From NCBI GenBank assembly GCA_022495005.1, contig JAGYXB010000510.1, forward strand, positions 930,001-994,000: 64,000 nt of DNA, written 5' to 3'. This DNA comes from Rhyacophila brunnea (taxonomy: Eukaryota > Arthropoda > Insecta > Trichoptera > Rhyacophilidae). The notes under the pieces were generated by a model that was given only the letters and a program-made list of their open reading frames with translations, had not been told where the DNA came from and searched no databases. Shown here piece after piece: positions 49,201-57,334 of the stretch; within the stretch, counting starts at the first letter, position 1; every line of letters begins with the position of its first letter. Made by a program: the position numbers and the translations under genes.

Positions 49201-52200
49201 AAGAAATGATAACATTAAAGCTAATTTTATCTGTTTTATGGAAACGTCATAAGGCCGTTTAATTATTTATTGATTGTGATGAAAAATCCATTACATTATT
49301 ATTAATCATTATTGCACATTAGCCAAAACAAAACAAGTTAAGAAGACATGGTTTCTTGGAAATATAGTATATAATAAATCATGAGTATTTTTAATCACAC
49401 CCAGTTGTTGAAATTCAATAAATAATGTTGATTATTTCATTTTTCTTTTTTGCGATTCGTTGTAGCACAAGTGACATATAATTTAAAAAATGAGTATTCC
49501 TATTAATCTATGAAACAAAATACAAACATGTAACTAACTGCTTTCTATGAAAAGTTATAAGAATTTTATTCCTGACATTTGATTATATCCCATAGATATG
49601 GTACAGTGAAACCCTGATTTCATATTAAGGAAGGACTGACAAAAACGTAAATAAAGGAAAAATGTAAATTGTCAATATTGAATGTTTTAAAAAAATCATC
49701 CAAATTGGTTTGGGGCATATTATGTCAATACCACCTTTTCTAGAAGGTTCCTATTCACTTGAACTGACAATGTTTTTTTAAACACAAAATAACAAACTTA
49801 TACAATCGCATTGTATAACTTCTGTCTTGGGAATTGCAGAGATACGAGGGTGGGTCAATAATTCCTTAGAAAAAAGCATTAAAACAGTTTTTATTTTTGT
49901 ATTTTTTTTTTATTTCTCAACATAATCTCCTTGGAGCTCAATACACTTGGTTAGACGTTTCTCAATTTTTTTAAACCGTCAGAAAAATAAGTTTTCGGAA
50001 GGTCCTCAAAATAAGCATTTGTCCGATCGATGACTTCTTCATTTGAAAAAAAACGTTGTCCACTTAGCCATTTTTTTAAGTTTGGGAAAAGGAAAAAGTC
50101 ACTGGGGCTAAATCTGGCGAATACGGTGGGTGGTCGACCAATTCGAACTTCAATTCTTCAATTTTAGCCATTGATCGTAAACATGTGTGAACACGGGCAT
50201 TGTCCTGATGAAAGAGGATTTTTTTCCTGTTTAAATGAGGCCGTTTTTCTTCAATTTTGTTTTTTAGCTGGTCCAATAAAGATGCATAATAATCCCCTGT
50301 TATTGTTTTTCCTTTTTCCAAATAGTCAACGAAAATAATTCCACGTGCATCCCAAAATACAGTAGCCATAACCTTACCAGCTGATTTTACGGTTTTCGCC
50401 TTCTTTGGACATGGTTCGCCTTTCGCAATCCACTGCTTTGACTGTTCTTTCGTCTCGGGAGTATAGTGGTGTATCCATGTTTCATCTACAGTCACAAAGC
50501 GACGAAAAATTCATCCGGATTGCGTTGCATGAGCGACAACAGGGCTTTAGAGGCCACCACCCTATTGCGTTTATTGTCGACTGTGAGCAAACGCGGCACC
50601 CATCTTGCAGAATTTTTTTTCATGCCCAATTTGTCATGTAAAATAGAAATGACGCTACCTTTTGAGATCCCTGTAACCTCAATTATCTCACTCAACTTTA
50701 ATCTTCGGTCACTTAAAACCATATCGTGGATTTTATTGATCATTTCTGGTGTAGTCACCTCTACAGGACGTCCTGAGCGTGGTTCATCCTTTGTTGATGT
50801 ACGACCACGTTTAAATTCATTTAACCAGTTATAAATAGTTGCAAGTGAAGGAGCAGATATGCCGTGAACTAAATCCAACTCATTTTTTATTTCCTTTGCT
50901 GTTAACCCTTTTATATTAAAATGTTTAATAACAGCTCTAAACTCAATTTTCTCCATTTTCCATTTTTCCATTTTCCACAAGCAAATTTTTTTAAATGTAC
51001 GAGAAACACACAACAACCCGACCAATCTGATTGAAACTTCGCAGCATACTGAATCGGTAGTGCCGCTGCATGAAAACAAACCGCTTACAGTACTAGTCGC
51101 GCCACCTGTCGGCTTTTCTAAGGACTTATTGACCCACCCTCGTATAAAACATACACACGCGTCCAGAATTCATTCCAATAATGTCATGCATTGAATTGAA
51201 TGTGTTCAAATAAATTGAATTAGTATTTTCAATATGTAATTTTAATTGAATTTTGAATATTTCTGACGTAAATTGCGTGAAATAAAAATGTTAAACCAGG
51301 AATTAAATATACTAACCTGAAATGGGACTTCAGAAACTACACGCACATAACGGGAAAATGTGAATTCCGGGCAAATAAAACGGGATTCAACTGAACATAA
51401 AATGTAGTTATTATAATTCTTTTAGTTTAAGATGTCCTTCAAATGCCAAAAACATTAATAAACATAATAATATATAAATTGGGAAAATTCATTTACAGAA
51501 GGTTTCAAAAAGTTATTTAGAATTTACAATCGCATTTTAAATTTAGAAGTGAATTTACTCAATTCATCCGTTTGTTTACTTGTATTCATTCAACTCTCAT
51601 TGATTATGCATGAAAAAAATATGATATAAAGTCTTTGATGAATTTCATTTGCTGGGTTTTATTAAACTTTGTCTTATAGTAATAATAATAGTGTGTTTTC
51701 AATTATTATTTTGACAGGTTTCAACTGATGACAAATGCTTGTTTCATAGGTATAATTGAAAAATTAAAATAAAACATGTGCTAGTAGTGTCAACTTCCAA
51801 AAAGTTGTCATTATTAATTTGTCTTCCTTCAGGGATTAACGCAAACAGCATTAATTTTAATAAAACTGGATATTTGCTTTTACATATTATGAGGTGTTTA
51901 TTTCCAGAAACTGATAAGTCCGTAAATATTTAACGTGTAATTTCACACTATACAGTAAACTCCCGATTATCCATGCACGATATGCTGTATACAGCAATAT
52001 AATATTTCTTAGAAAAATCCGAACTGATATTAGAAAATCATTAAAAGATTCCTGCAAACAAACCAAAATCACAGATTTTCTTAAAAAAATAATGAGTATT
52101 AAAAATATTTTAAAATAATTGTCTGCTTTAGAAATGTATAATATGTGGTATTTTAAATGGAACAACCATAGTCCGGATTATCCGTACCGCCTCTCCCCAC

Positions 52201-52888
52201 CATTAGCCCGGATAATCGGGAGTCTACTGTATATGTAATGATTAAGGGTTGGTTGTATAATAAAAATGGACGTGTGGTTCTAATTTGAAAATGCAAAACT
52301 GTGGATTAACATTCAAACCACAGATGTTCAAGAAAACTTCACACATAACGATAAAGCCTGTATGTATGAAAGTCAAGACAAAAAAGTTACTCTGGGAATA
52401 CTTTACTATTTGTTCATACAAACTCTTAAGCAACATGTAAAACTGGCATTTACGCCAAACTGGAACTTGCTTGTAATTTCTGTAGGGACGCCATAAAAGC
52501 CTATCTGGAAGTAAATACAACGTCTTTTGTTATAAGTGTTATGACCAACCATTTACGTTAGAAATACATAAAGTCATTAACCACGAATAGTAATTTAATT
52601 TATAATTTCATTTTATTTGAAAATGGACACTTGATACTGAAAGAAATATGGCGTCATTATAGGTGAAATTTGAAACAGTTGGTAGACGAGTGAAATTTGA
52701 TGTGTTTGTCAGTTCTTTAAGTGAATTTTATTGTTTGTCTCATTCCAGCAATTGAACAGGAGAAGGGAAAAATGAATTTCATCAACGGAATAGAAAACTT
52801 CGATCCCTCCAAGTTGAAACACACGGAGACTTGCGAAAAGAACCCTCTGCCAACCAAGGACATCATCGACCAAGAGAAAACTGCGTAA
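31086..52888 (+). CDS. cib: multi-repeat beta-thymosin (ciboulot-like) gene, 5 coding exons
   Basis: Joining 31086-31224, 34545-34658, 36860-36973, 47536-47649 and 52749-52888 gives one open frame of 621 nt (206 aa). The product is five tandem beta-thymosin/WH2 repeats of about 38 residues. Each has an amphipathic helix ending in a GF/AF/HF/NF-type turn, then an LKxTxT actin-binding linker (LKDVDT, LKRTDT, LKHTET, MKETTT, LKHTET) and a xEKxxLP tail. The start [15 protein letters not shown] closely resembles Drosophila ciboulot as I recall it. Family role: cytosolic binding of monomeric actin, regulating assembly in neurons and muscle. All introns are phase 1 and begin GT and end AG. Introns are about 3.3, 2.2, 10.6 and 5.1 kb. 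The 5' UTR begins only 13 nt upstream of the ATG, after a splice acceptor at 31071-31072, so a noncoding first exon must lie further upstream. I could not find it. The gene identity is secure; use of every exon in one mRNA is inferred. Confidence 0.93.
31907..32252. mobile_element. left-truncated copy of the CATGGCCCCCACA family
   Basis: It aligns with 58945-59219 (GGCGAGTCGACCAGATAA, CACACTGCC, CGGTTCAGGATGTGGGGGCC, ATG). The left TIR is missing. It lies in thymosin intron 1. Confidence 0.8.
33192..33343. repeat. imperfect hairpin, related to 38780-38830
   Basis: AAATAGTGCACAGTTTCTTA at the left is inverted at the right (TGACTAACAAATTGTGCACT, ATTT). The sequence 38755-38830 matches one arm and its flank in opposite orientation. 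Probably a decayed MITE in thymosin intron 1. Confidence 0.55.
33733..34131. mobile_element. MITE, same family as 11375-11975, without the nested element
   Basis: The ends ACACGTGCACAGATTTACTG and GCAGTAAATCCATGCACGTG are inverted. The interior blocks GTAAATATTGG and TTGAAGAATGAGA-type sequence align with the 11375 copy in inverted order. It lies in thymosin intron 1. Confidence 0.65.
34545..34658 (+). CDS. cib: thymosin-beta exon 2 (repeat 2)
   Basis: A 114-nt phase 1-1 exon lies between TTTAG and G|GTAGTA. It begins [14 protein letters not shown] and contains the linker LKRTDT followed by [10 protein letters not shown]. The frame remains open leftward into the intron, so an ORF finder reports a longer ORF, but repeat homology and the AG/GT signals define the exon. 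Confidence 0.92.
35796..35964 (-). mobile_element. tRNA-derived SINE, full-length copy
   Basis: On the minus strand an A-box-like TAGCCGCGCGGC (complement of 35945-35956) is followed about 33 nt later by a perfect B box GGTTCGAATCC (complement of 35902-35912) in a CCCAG/CTGGG T-arm stem. A body of about 100 bp follows and then an A-rich tail (T tract at 35796-35803 on +). The acceptor arms do not pair, so this is a SINE head rather than a tRNA gene. The body reappears at 55598-55700. Confidence 0.78.
35965..36140 (-). mobile_element. Penelope-like element C-terminus copy 2, cut by a SINE
   Basis: The minus strand reads [14 protein letters not shown], a stop, then [24 protein letters not shown]. 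It is collinear with copy 1 at 29967-30330 at both DNA and protein level. The similarity stops abruptly near 35965, where the tRNA-like head of the SINE begins, so the SINE probably inserted into this copy. It lies in thymosin intron 2 in antisense orientation. Confidence 0.72.
36495..36655. mobile_element. MITE with CTACAAACTTATCTG ends, copy 2
   Basis: The same family as 26638-26809 and in the same orientation; TA follows the right end. The left terminal few bases are missing. It lies in thymosin intron 2, about 200 bp before exon 3. Confidence 0.82.
36860..36973 (+). CDS. cib: thymosin-beta exon 3 (repeat 3)
   Basis: A 114-nt phase 1-1 exon lies between ATTTTCCAG and G|GTACTT. It begins [14 protein letters not shown], contains the classical linker LKHTET, and ends [10 protein letters not shown]. 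It precedes the longest intron (36974-47535), which holds several mobile elements and the separate 397-codon ORF. Confidence 0.92.
37000..40150 (+). other. thymosin intron 3, first part, no recognised feature apart from a MITE arm
   Basis: AT-rich intron sequence. An arm related to the 33192 hairpin lies at about 38755-38830. No further thymosin-type exon was found by looking for LKxTxT/EKNxLP codings. Confidence 0.4.
40151..40205 (+). CDS. possible short upstream exon for the 42112 ORF
   Basis: An ATG at 40151 opens [18 protein letters not shown] and ends at AAAG|GTAAG, a strong splice donor, in phase 1. Joining to the acceptor at 42110-42111 reads on as G-V-K-M-E-Y and enters the 397-codon ORF in frame. 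Both signals are good, but the exon is short, has no homology that I recognise, and the AT-rich context makes chance matches likely. Confidence 0.25.
40845..42053. mobile_element. Tigger-type MITE (TA TSD) containing a nested hAT MITE
   Basis: The left end is CAGTAAATCCTTGATTTAA, the right-end complement is CAGTAAAACCTCGATTTTG, and TA flanks both (40843-40844, 42054-42055). About 600 bp of its 1.2 kb is a hAT MITE (41060-41661) with its own TSD. Its right end is only 58 bp from the splice acceptor of the 397-codon ORF. Confidence 0.82.
41060..41661. mobile_element. hAT-type MITE, family CAATGACATTA, copy 3
   Basis: The left end CAATGACATTATTAAATGGAC-like and right end GTCCATATTAATGTCATT form TIRs. 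The 8-bp TSD GTTGCTGA occupies 41052-41059 and 41662-41669. It shares the GTCTGCCGAAT/AACGCCATTACAA internal block with the copies at 8433 and 18428 but carries about 250 bp of additional internal sequence. Confidence 0.88.
42120..43313 (+). CDS. 397-aa uncharacterised protein with Cys cluster, nested in thymosin intron 3
   Basis: This is the longest ORF in the window: 397 codons from ATG to TAA with no internal breaks. Residues 1-150 look disordered and acidic/polar. A basic stretch (about 150-180) precedes a Cys cluster at residues 187, 190, 194 and 207 (C-x2-C-x3-C). Then come a hydrophobic/aromatic block ([17 protein letters not shown]), an RGKH motif at 300-303, HIESFP at 320-325, and a helical [15 protein letters not shown] segment. 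From memory, this order recurs in multi-copy uncharacterised arthropod proteins thought to be transposon-related. There it continues past a PKKDQC-type motif. Here PQKDQ is followed within 12 residues by the stop, so the C-terminal half seems lost. A TTTTTACAG acceptor ends at 42111, nine bases before the ATG. A 1.2-kb Tigger-type MITE lies just upstream. Function unknown. Confidence 0.75.
   Translation: MEYPERDIEASLVLESNQKNPLEYIEVIFGPDKNLAAIKSNSSDSNLCNNQKKKPAGKHKENLDATNGISNPNPDIGFEASTSAIDTLSNGVNIIEPTRHLESIVSQNVIENNDIDFMLYPSVPDHIIRSCNESPDFKMSSKGGYRGKQAEPSKWKSNIYKEMRYKCLPYSVKNKQRVAKGPKDVDCSKCRFGCATNFTDVDRKVLCENYWQLADYYKQKDFIISQVTATTPQRLTSDRLRKSNRSTRAESRKYFIAKDGVNIRVCQSFFTKTFCINKEVVENAILYKNDEGVYEGEDRRGKHTPANKTKPEIVEDVKRHIESFPIVTTHSSDNTKIQYLDNSLSILKMFKLYVEKCEKDSKEHASAITYRRIFTANYNLSFIKPQKDQQNSKLIQS
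43480..43880 (+). pseudogene. decayed reverse-transcriptase C-terminal fragment
   Basis: Plus-strand frames contain [15 protein letters not shown], then after a one-base shift [17 protein letters not shown] and [13 protein letters not shown]. After a stop, GVEDLI and [14 protein letters not shown] follow. This is the usual tail of RTE-type RT ORFs (hxxRGEKYxLxxLIxxGKIEGxRxxGRRxxSWLxxLRxW). At least one frameshift and two in-frame stops make it non-functional. It starts about 170 bp after the stop of the 397-codon ORF, in thymosin intron 3. Confidence 0.75.
45190..45999 (-). mobile_element. second pogo/Tigger derivative abutting the first
   Basis: The left-end sequence (CCTCTATTTTACGTTTTTTA) is shared with 46002-46522, and 45353-45680 on the minus strand encodes a slightly longer piece of the same transposase tail. 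It starts [20 protein letters not shown], runs through [20 protein letters not shown], and stops at KKTKMQ, earlier than in the other copy. The segment 45670-45999 is a GC-richer region with several CCAAT words, absent from the neighbour. The right TIR is missing. Confidence 0.72.
45834..45975 (-). promoter_or_regulatory. CCAAT-box cluster, possible transposon promoter
   Basis: Five CCAAT words occur within about 140 bp on the + strand (in CGACCAATGG, GGACCAATCACC, GGGCCAATCACAG, GACCAATCACCG and CCCAATCATTG), in a patch markedly richer in GC than its surroundings. It sits immediately 5' (in minus-strand terms) of the Tigger transposase tail, where the original element's promoter would be expected. 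Confidence 0.3.
46002..46522 (-). mobile_element. pogo/Tigger deletion derivative with TA TSD and transposase tail
   Basis: The 521-bp element has TIRs beginning CAGTATAACC at both ends, with TA at 46000-46001 and 46523-46524. On the minus strand, 46377-46147 keeps the transposase C-terminus: [37 protein letters not shown], then ERELHNKK and QTNIHDFF. QTxIxDFF is the usual pogo/Tigger end. The DDE core has been deleted. Confidence 0.85.
47536..47649 (+). CDS. cib: thymosin-beta exon 4 (repeat 4)
   Basis: A 114-nt phase 1-1 exon begins after TTTTTTTGCCTGAAG, an AAG acceptor that is weaker than the CAG/TAG acceptors of the other exons. It ends at G|GTTTGT. It encodes [14 protein letters not shown], the linker MKETTT, and [10 protein letters not shown]. 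The Leu-to-Met change and loss of the basic residue in the linker suggest weaker actin binding. The weak acceptor makes this exon a candidate for skipping. Confidence 0.9.
48151..48310. mobile_element. MITE with CTACAAACTTATCTG-like ends, copy 3, TA TSD
   Basis: TIRs CAGTCCCACAAATTTATCTG and CAGTGCCACGAATTTATTTG, with TA at 48149-48150 and 48311-48312. Inverted relative to the other copies over the interior. TA duplication suggests a Tc1/mariner-group nonautonomous element. Confidence 0.82.
50076..50495 (-). pseudogene. mariner transposase catalytic half
   Basis: This ORF carries the first two catalytic aspartates (in TVDETWIH and HQDNARVH) and the YSPDLAP motif. The frame then slips by one base, so the third Asp (normally two residues after LAP) is read out of frame and a stop soon follows. 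The remaining C-terminal coding sequence is still recognisable in the next frame down to about 49940. Confidence 0.88.
50492..51079 (-). pseudogene. mariner transposase N-terminal half (DNA-binding)
   Basis: This 195-codon frame most likely starts at the internal Met in [20 protein letters not shown]. Two HTH-like segments are separated by the GRPVEV linker, then [15 protein letters not shown], as in mariner transposases. It loses frame just before the catalytic TVDETWIHH block, so the full protein cannot be made without frameshifting. Confidence 0.88.
51953..52229. mobile_element. Tigger-type MITE with TA TSD
   Basis: The 277-bp element has TIRs CAGTAAACTCCCGATTATCC (left) and CAGTAGACTCCCGATTATCC (complement of right), flanked by TA at 51951-51952 and 52230-52231. 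The CCCGATTATCC termini are typical of Tigger-group nonautonomous elements. It lies in thymosin intron 4. Confidence 0.88.
52749..52888 (+). CDS. cib: thymosin-beta exon 5 (repeat 5 and stop)
   Basis: The last coding exon is 140 nt, following CATTCCAG. It encodes [18 protein letters not shown], the linker LKHTET and [10 protein letters not shown]. It closes with a short tail (IIDQEKTA) that begins to imitate the next repeat before TAA at 52886-52888. The 3' UTR follows, AT-rich with several AATAAA words. Confidence 0.92.
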
Positions 52889-53547
52889 AAAAAAACATGC
52901 AATTGACTTGCAAGTCATTTTAATTTTAAAATACCTATAATAATTATAATTTGCGTATATTGAATATTATCGGTGTGAAATATTGACTTTTGTTTCACTA
53001 TCGTAATAATGCGATTTTTTTTCTTTACTTAAAATGTGCTTTAAAAATAAGTTGGTACTATAAAAATATGAATACCATATTATTTTAAACTATTACATAA
53101 TAATTATTGTATTTTACTATTAATAAATAAGCCGGCATCAGTCATAAGACGTTTTAAAAAAGTCAGATGATAATAATATAATATATGAGAAAATAAGAAT
53201 TGCAATAGTGCCGTGAATTGGTGAATTGATTGATAAAGAAAAAATAATTCATAAACCTTGCATGACGTTTTCAGAAATATTTTAAAATAAATATTATGCA
53301 ATCATCCCACGTACATTTTGATACTATCCTAATATTATTTATTTTAAAAGAATTTTCATGTATTTTTTTAATAATGATTGTATACGTATAAAAATAAAAA
53401 AAAAAGTATTTCTTGATAAATTGCTCAGTGTCGTAGAGTTTGCCATGACACAGTAAGATTTAAGATTTAATTTGAACAAAAGCAAAATTTATTACTGAGT
53501 TTTATACTTTTAGGTTTAAAAATGTAGATCGGTGCTTTTTGAATAAA
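52889..53547 (+). other. probable 3' UTR of the thymosin gene with candidate poly(A) signals
   Basis: AT-rich sequence follows the stop codon. AATAAA hexamers occur at 53122-53127 and 53542-53547, with others between. I cannot tell which is used. The absence of recognisable mobile-element ends before about 53.6 kb agrees with this stretch being transcribed UTR. Confidence 0.4.
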
Positions 53548-53607
53548 TTTGTATAAAATTCAACATGTTTTTTTATTATTATGTATTACATCTTACCTAC
53601 TGACTAA

Positions 53608-53995
53608 GGCAGGTATTAGACTATCAAAGACCTTTGACAAACATCTTTCATGAAGAAAAGATAATAACATGACATTACATGAAAGATTAGAGTAAAGAGT
53701 GTTTAATCGGTGTCCATTGTTGTGACAGTTTATAGCGAAATGGAGGATGGCAACAAATTAACCAATGAAATTATTGATCGTAAAATACGAAAAATATGAA
53801 ATGCTTTATAATAATCGCCGCCCAGACTACAAAAATATAAATAAAAGACATGAATCATGAACATATATATTCATTGTCCATTTTTTAAACATGGATTTTA
53901 TAATTTATATTTTAGGCAGTGTAATATGCCCACTCATGTTTTATAAAATGCTACAAATCATTTAGTAAAACATCTTTGATATTCTAATACCGTCC
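53608..53995. mobile_element. probable MITE with GGTATTAGACTATCAAAGA ends
   Basis: The left GGTATTAGACTATCAAAGA and right complement GGTATTAGAATATCAAAGA form TIRs of about 20 bp. The TSD is unclear (TAA versus AAA). It lies just downstream of the thymosin poly(A) signals. Confidence 0.6.
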
Positions 53996-54989
53996 AAACA
54001 CATGCCAGAGAATGCTGTCTGAACCATAAAAACATGTTCGAGACAGTTGTCAACTGTTATCGACATATATAAGTCAGTCAAGGTTAGTTACCAATTTCTG
54101 AAATAAGCTGTGTTATTTATAAAATACATCTGTTTTGTATGAGACATTAAAAAAAATGTTTATGATTCGGTTACATTTGCTAATATTTTGACACATCAAC
54201 CAAAACAGAGGGGAGGAGAGAAACATTTCGTAGGTTCGTGGTTTCACTGCAAGAGGCGACAGGATAATGGGTGCCGGCTGACTATCTTAATTATATTATG
54301 AGTGACAGCTCATTTGGAGCCTTTTAATATCGCAAATTATTTGTTTTGTATTGTATTTTTTCTCTTTTTCTAACAGTAATTCTATCTTAATCTAGTAAAA
54401 TACGATAAAAACGTTTCATTGTTTTCATGCCAAATATTAGCTGTCACTTGTCAATTTGATGAAACCGTCAAAACTATTATGTATCCAGAAATGCATAATC
54501 CGACACCATTCAAAATACCATGCTTAATTTTTTAGCTGTTTTTTTTGTTATCACACGTGGATAGACCCAACGATTTCATCAGGGTAGAATTTACCATAGG
54601 TTTAAAGGGGCTATAGTCCTGGGCCCCCAAATTGGTAAGGCCCCTGGAGTCTGATAAATAAATTGACAAAATTCATGAAAATAATATAGTATTATTGAAA
54701 TCAATTGTAGTTCGAAATTGTGCTAGTGATGGTAGGTATGTATTTTTCCGTATCACCGCAGATAATAATATGGTCTAAATTGCTAGAAGCATGTAAGACA
54801 ATTTCGAGTTCTAAAAAAATGTGTGTGTGTGTGAGCAACAGAAGTAAAACATAATATTGTGTTCTTTTTTGCAATTTTCGAATTAAGAAATTGCTAACTA
54901 TCACAAATATACAATTCTACACATCGAATCAACCAGGGCTAGTCTGTGGCTCTTGCGCTCTGGTCAAATGACATTTCAACAAAGCCTTC

Positions 54990-55560
54990 CCCTCCTCAAT
55001 TTCTATGGGGCAATGTATAATATGTTCACTTACAATGAGACACTTGGTGACAGGGCCCACGTCACTCATGCAAGTCAATTTGTATTGGGTTTTATTCATA
55101 TCAATCAACTAGTTTATACATCAATCCATTTATTCAAATTAACTAATTCATTTATCTATCCATTAATATTGTCAATCAACGCAACTGTACCCATTTCTAA
55201 ATGCTTTTCATTTTATTATTAACCCATAAAATATCAATAAGTCATGGTATATCTATCATTCTATCAATTCATTACAAGATTTTTTTGATTTATATTCAAG
55301 CCAACAATTCATTCATTTCTTTTATTAATTATTTATCTAGAGAATTAACCCATTCACTTAATAATTTCATTATTAATAAATTATTAGCAACTATATCCAT
55401 TGAAAAATATTTTTCATTCATAATAATTCAATGTAAATTAATTCATCGTATTATAAATCCATTACTACGAATCACCCATATTTTATTCTGTATCAATTGA
55501 TTATTATTTTCATTAAATTCTACGAAACTATATCCATTCATAAATATTTTTCATTTCATG
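54990..55560. repeat. degenerate ATTCATT/CAATCAA tract
   Basis: About 570 bp of loosely repeated ATTCATTT, ATCAATCAA and CCATTTATT words on the + strand. It opens long frames (54953-55222 and 55201-55500) that have biased Ile/Asn/Leu/Ser composition and no protein features, so these are treated as non-coding. Confidence 0.5.
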
Positions 55561-55597
55561 TAGACTAACGCCCACGATGTTATAATGGTTTATAATG

Positions 55598-55700
55598 TCG
55601 AATTTTGGGTCTGGCAAAATACACATTGTTTTTCAATTTGTGTTTGGACCTAATAGGTTGAGCAAGTGGGTAACATCCATTTCTCATAAAAACAAAAAAT
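55598..55700 (+). mobile_element. same SINE family, 5'-truncated copy
   Basis: Starting inside the B-box region (TCGAATTTTGGGTC), the sequence follows the SINE body of 35796-35964: GGACCTAATAGGTTGAGCAA, then an ACATCCATTTCTC block, then an A-rich tail. The orientation is opposite to the first copy. The tRNA-like promoter is largely missing. Confidence 0.72.
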
Positions 55701-56130
55701 CTATTAATACAAACCTCTGTGGAGGCCCATATGATCTTATTAGGATCGGACATGGTTAAAAAAATAGAGCATTTCAATTAAACCGAGAGAAAATCATGTG
55801 ACAAACCGTGTTTTTAAGGATGACGTGTCCTGGCCTGTATCATTTTATCTTTAATGTCAGTTCTATGAATTACTTCAATTACTGTACATACTACTAGAGT
55901 GCAAAAATTATAAGTTGAAGTGTCATGGCCGCTGTCGTGGCACTGCGATATATTATGAAAGGCTTGTCAGTATTATAGTTCTCGAAACGGCTACGATTCA
56001 CATTAAACTTGCCGCAGTCTATAATCCTATTTTGCAACTTAAATAATAATAAATTATAACTCAGGTTTAGACAGCTTGTCTTTGGATTTTGGTCCTAACC
56101 GAATTTATAACTCGAATTATTACCACTTTT

Positions 56131-56603
56131 TTCTTAGCTCGTATTCTTGATTGTCAGGTGGTTGTTTATCCAGTACAAATCTTGCAATCGATTTTTAACT
56201 AACTTCCCGACTAGCTAGATATTTGAAACTTTTAGAATATATTAGAACACGATGCCAATGCATTCTTTTAATACTTTTAAGTAGAATTGAATTCATTTTC
56301 AGTTAATTCTGTTTTGTATGAAAAGTTATTTCGGAAGAAATCCGTAAAAAGTAAAATACTCTTATTGGTTGCTAAGGGGATGGTCCTAGCAACTAAATTA
56401 TTAATATATACGTGCGGTACTATGGAAATCAATATGAAATGTCAAAATGACATTTAAGTATTCTATAATATTATTATTCAGTACCTATTTCTATCAAGTA
56501 CAAAAAAAAGTATTTATTAATACATAGGATTGTTAAGTTTATATGATTCAACAGAAAATTTAAAAACGTTTATAAAAAGTTCTTTTTATCTTGTAATTAT
56601 TTT
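56131..56603. repeat. dispersed repeat, copy B
   Basis: The same sequence as 17238-17622 with about 80 bp of extra internal sequence (around 56440-56520), but without the CAGGGAACACAGAA ends that bracket copy A. Confidence 0.8.
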
Positions 56604-56699
56604 TCATCTTTATCAATAAATATCATTCTCCATGGGCTTACAATTCATTTATACAAAGAAAAATAAGTAATAATATTAAAATACAATGCGATACAATAT

Positions 56700-56905
56700 A
56701 CAAATTACGATGCGACCAGAATGGGCAAGGCATGTTGCTCGGTGATGGGAAATAAATGACCACATGTACGCCTAAAACCTGTTGAATCGATGAACTCATT
56801 AAGTATGCCAGATGTAGGTGGCAGTAAACAACTAGGGACCGAGAAGAGTGGATGGTGCCAAGGGAGGCCTTCATCCAGCAGTGAATCGACCCCGGCTTAT
56901 GGTGA
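56700..56905 (+). pseudogene. decayed reverse-transcriptase extreme C-terminus
   Basis: Plus-strand translation shows MRPEWARHVARxWEINDHMY and, in another frame, RDREEWMVPREAFIQQ followed by a stop in place of the usual Trp. These match the last about 70 residues of RTE-like RTs (WAGHVAR..., DREEWxxLxEAFxQQW). Several frameshifts and stops are present. A short GATGAT tract near 56890 may be the old 3' tail. Confidence 0.6.
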
Positions 56906-57334
56906 TGATAATATGTAAATATGTATAGGTAAAAAAATAATGTGACGAACACACCTGCCGGAGGAGAAACTTCGTTTTCCTCTCTATTCTCAGACATGTA
57001 CATGGAGTATTAGAAAATTGCAATTATTTCTTGGTGAAGTAAAAGACGCTCTATTACTACTAATTTTCATACTAACTGTGAGGTTAGAATGTTTGATGTT
57101 GTATAGAAAAATGGCGCTTACAACAAACTGAAACATGTTTCAGCAATTCTGATTGAGAAGCCACAGAAAGGTCCCTCTGGCAGGAGAAAGCTTATTCAAC
57201 ATCTTCGGCTGCAACACATATAATTTTATTGATATATTCTATTGATACCTGCATGTTGCCCATGCTATAATTTTGTGCTCGTTGCATAATGATGACTGCG
57301 CCAAATTGTGAGTTTATCAAATAAATAGTAGGTA

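Larger units (their letters stand above)
49845..51142 (-). mobile_element. mariner-family transposon, complete ends, broken transposase
   Basis: The element is 1298 bp with near-perfect terminal inverted repeats (TIRs) of about 28 bp starting CGAGGGTGGGTCAATAA, flanked by TA on both sides (49843-49844 and 51143-51144). The transposase lies on the minus strand. The N-terminal ORF (50492-51079) contains paired helix-turn-helix regions ([20 protein letters not shown] linker). The catalytic ORF (from about 50495) shows [18 protein letters not shown] and PPYSPDLAP, the D,D34D signature. Two frameshifts disrupt it: one near 50492, and a one-base loss in the run of C just after LAP that removes the third Asp from frame. 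The full length and ends indicate a recently active but now non-autonomous copy. Confidence 0.95.
49604..51393. mobile_element. pogo/Tigger-like element split by the mariner insertion
   Basis: The left end CAGTGAAACCCTGATTTCA (preceded by TA) and the right end (complement reads CAGTTGAATCCCGTTTTATT) form imperfect TIRs. The subterminal sequence of the right end, a GAATTCCGGG block and an AATATTTCTGACGTAAATTG block, matches the right end of the element at 46002-46522. Without the mariner, the element is about 0.5 kb, non-autonomous and decayed. The right flank is not TA, so the far end is slightly damaged. Confidence 0.7.

Noticed and set aside
54953..55500. Two overlapping ORFs of 89 and 99 codons
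   Set aside because: They translate a degenerate ATTCATT tract; the composition is almost all Ile, Leu, Ser, Asn and Phe without structure.
56638..57003. 121-codon minus-strand ORF with hydrophobic segments
   Set aside because: It is the antisense shadow of a decayed reverse-transcriptase tail on the + strand.
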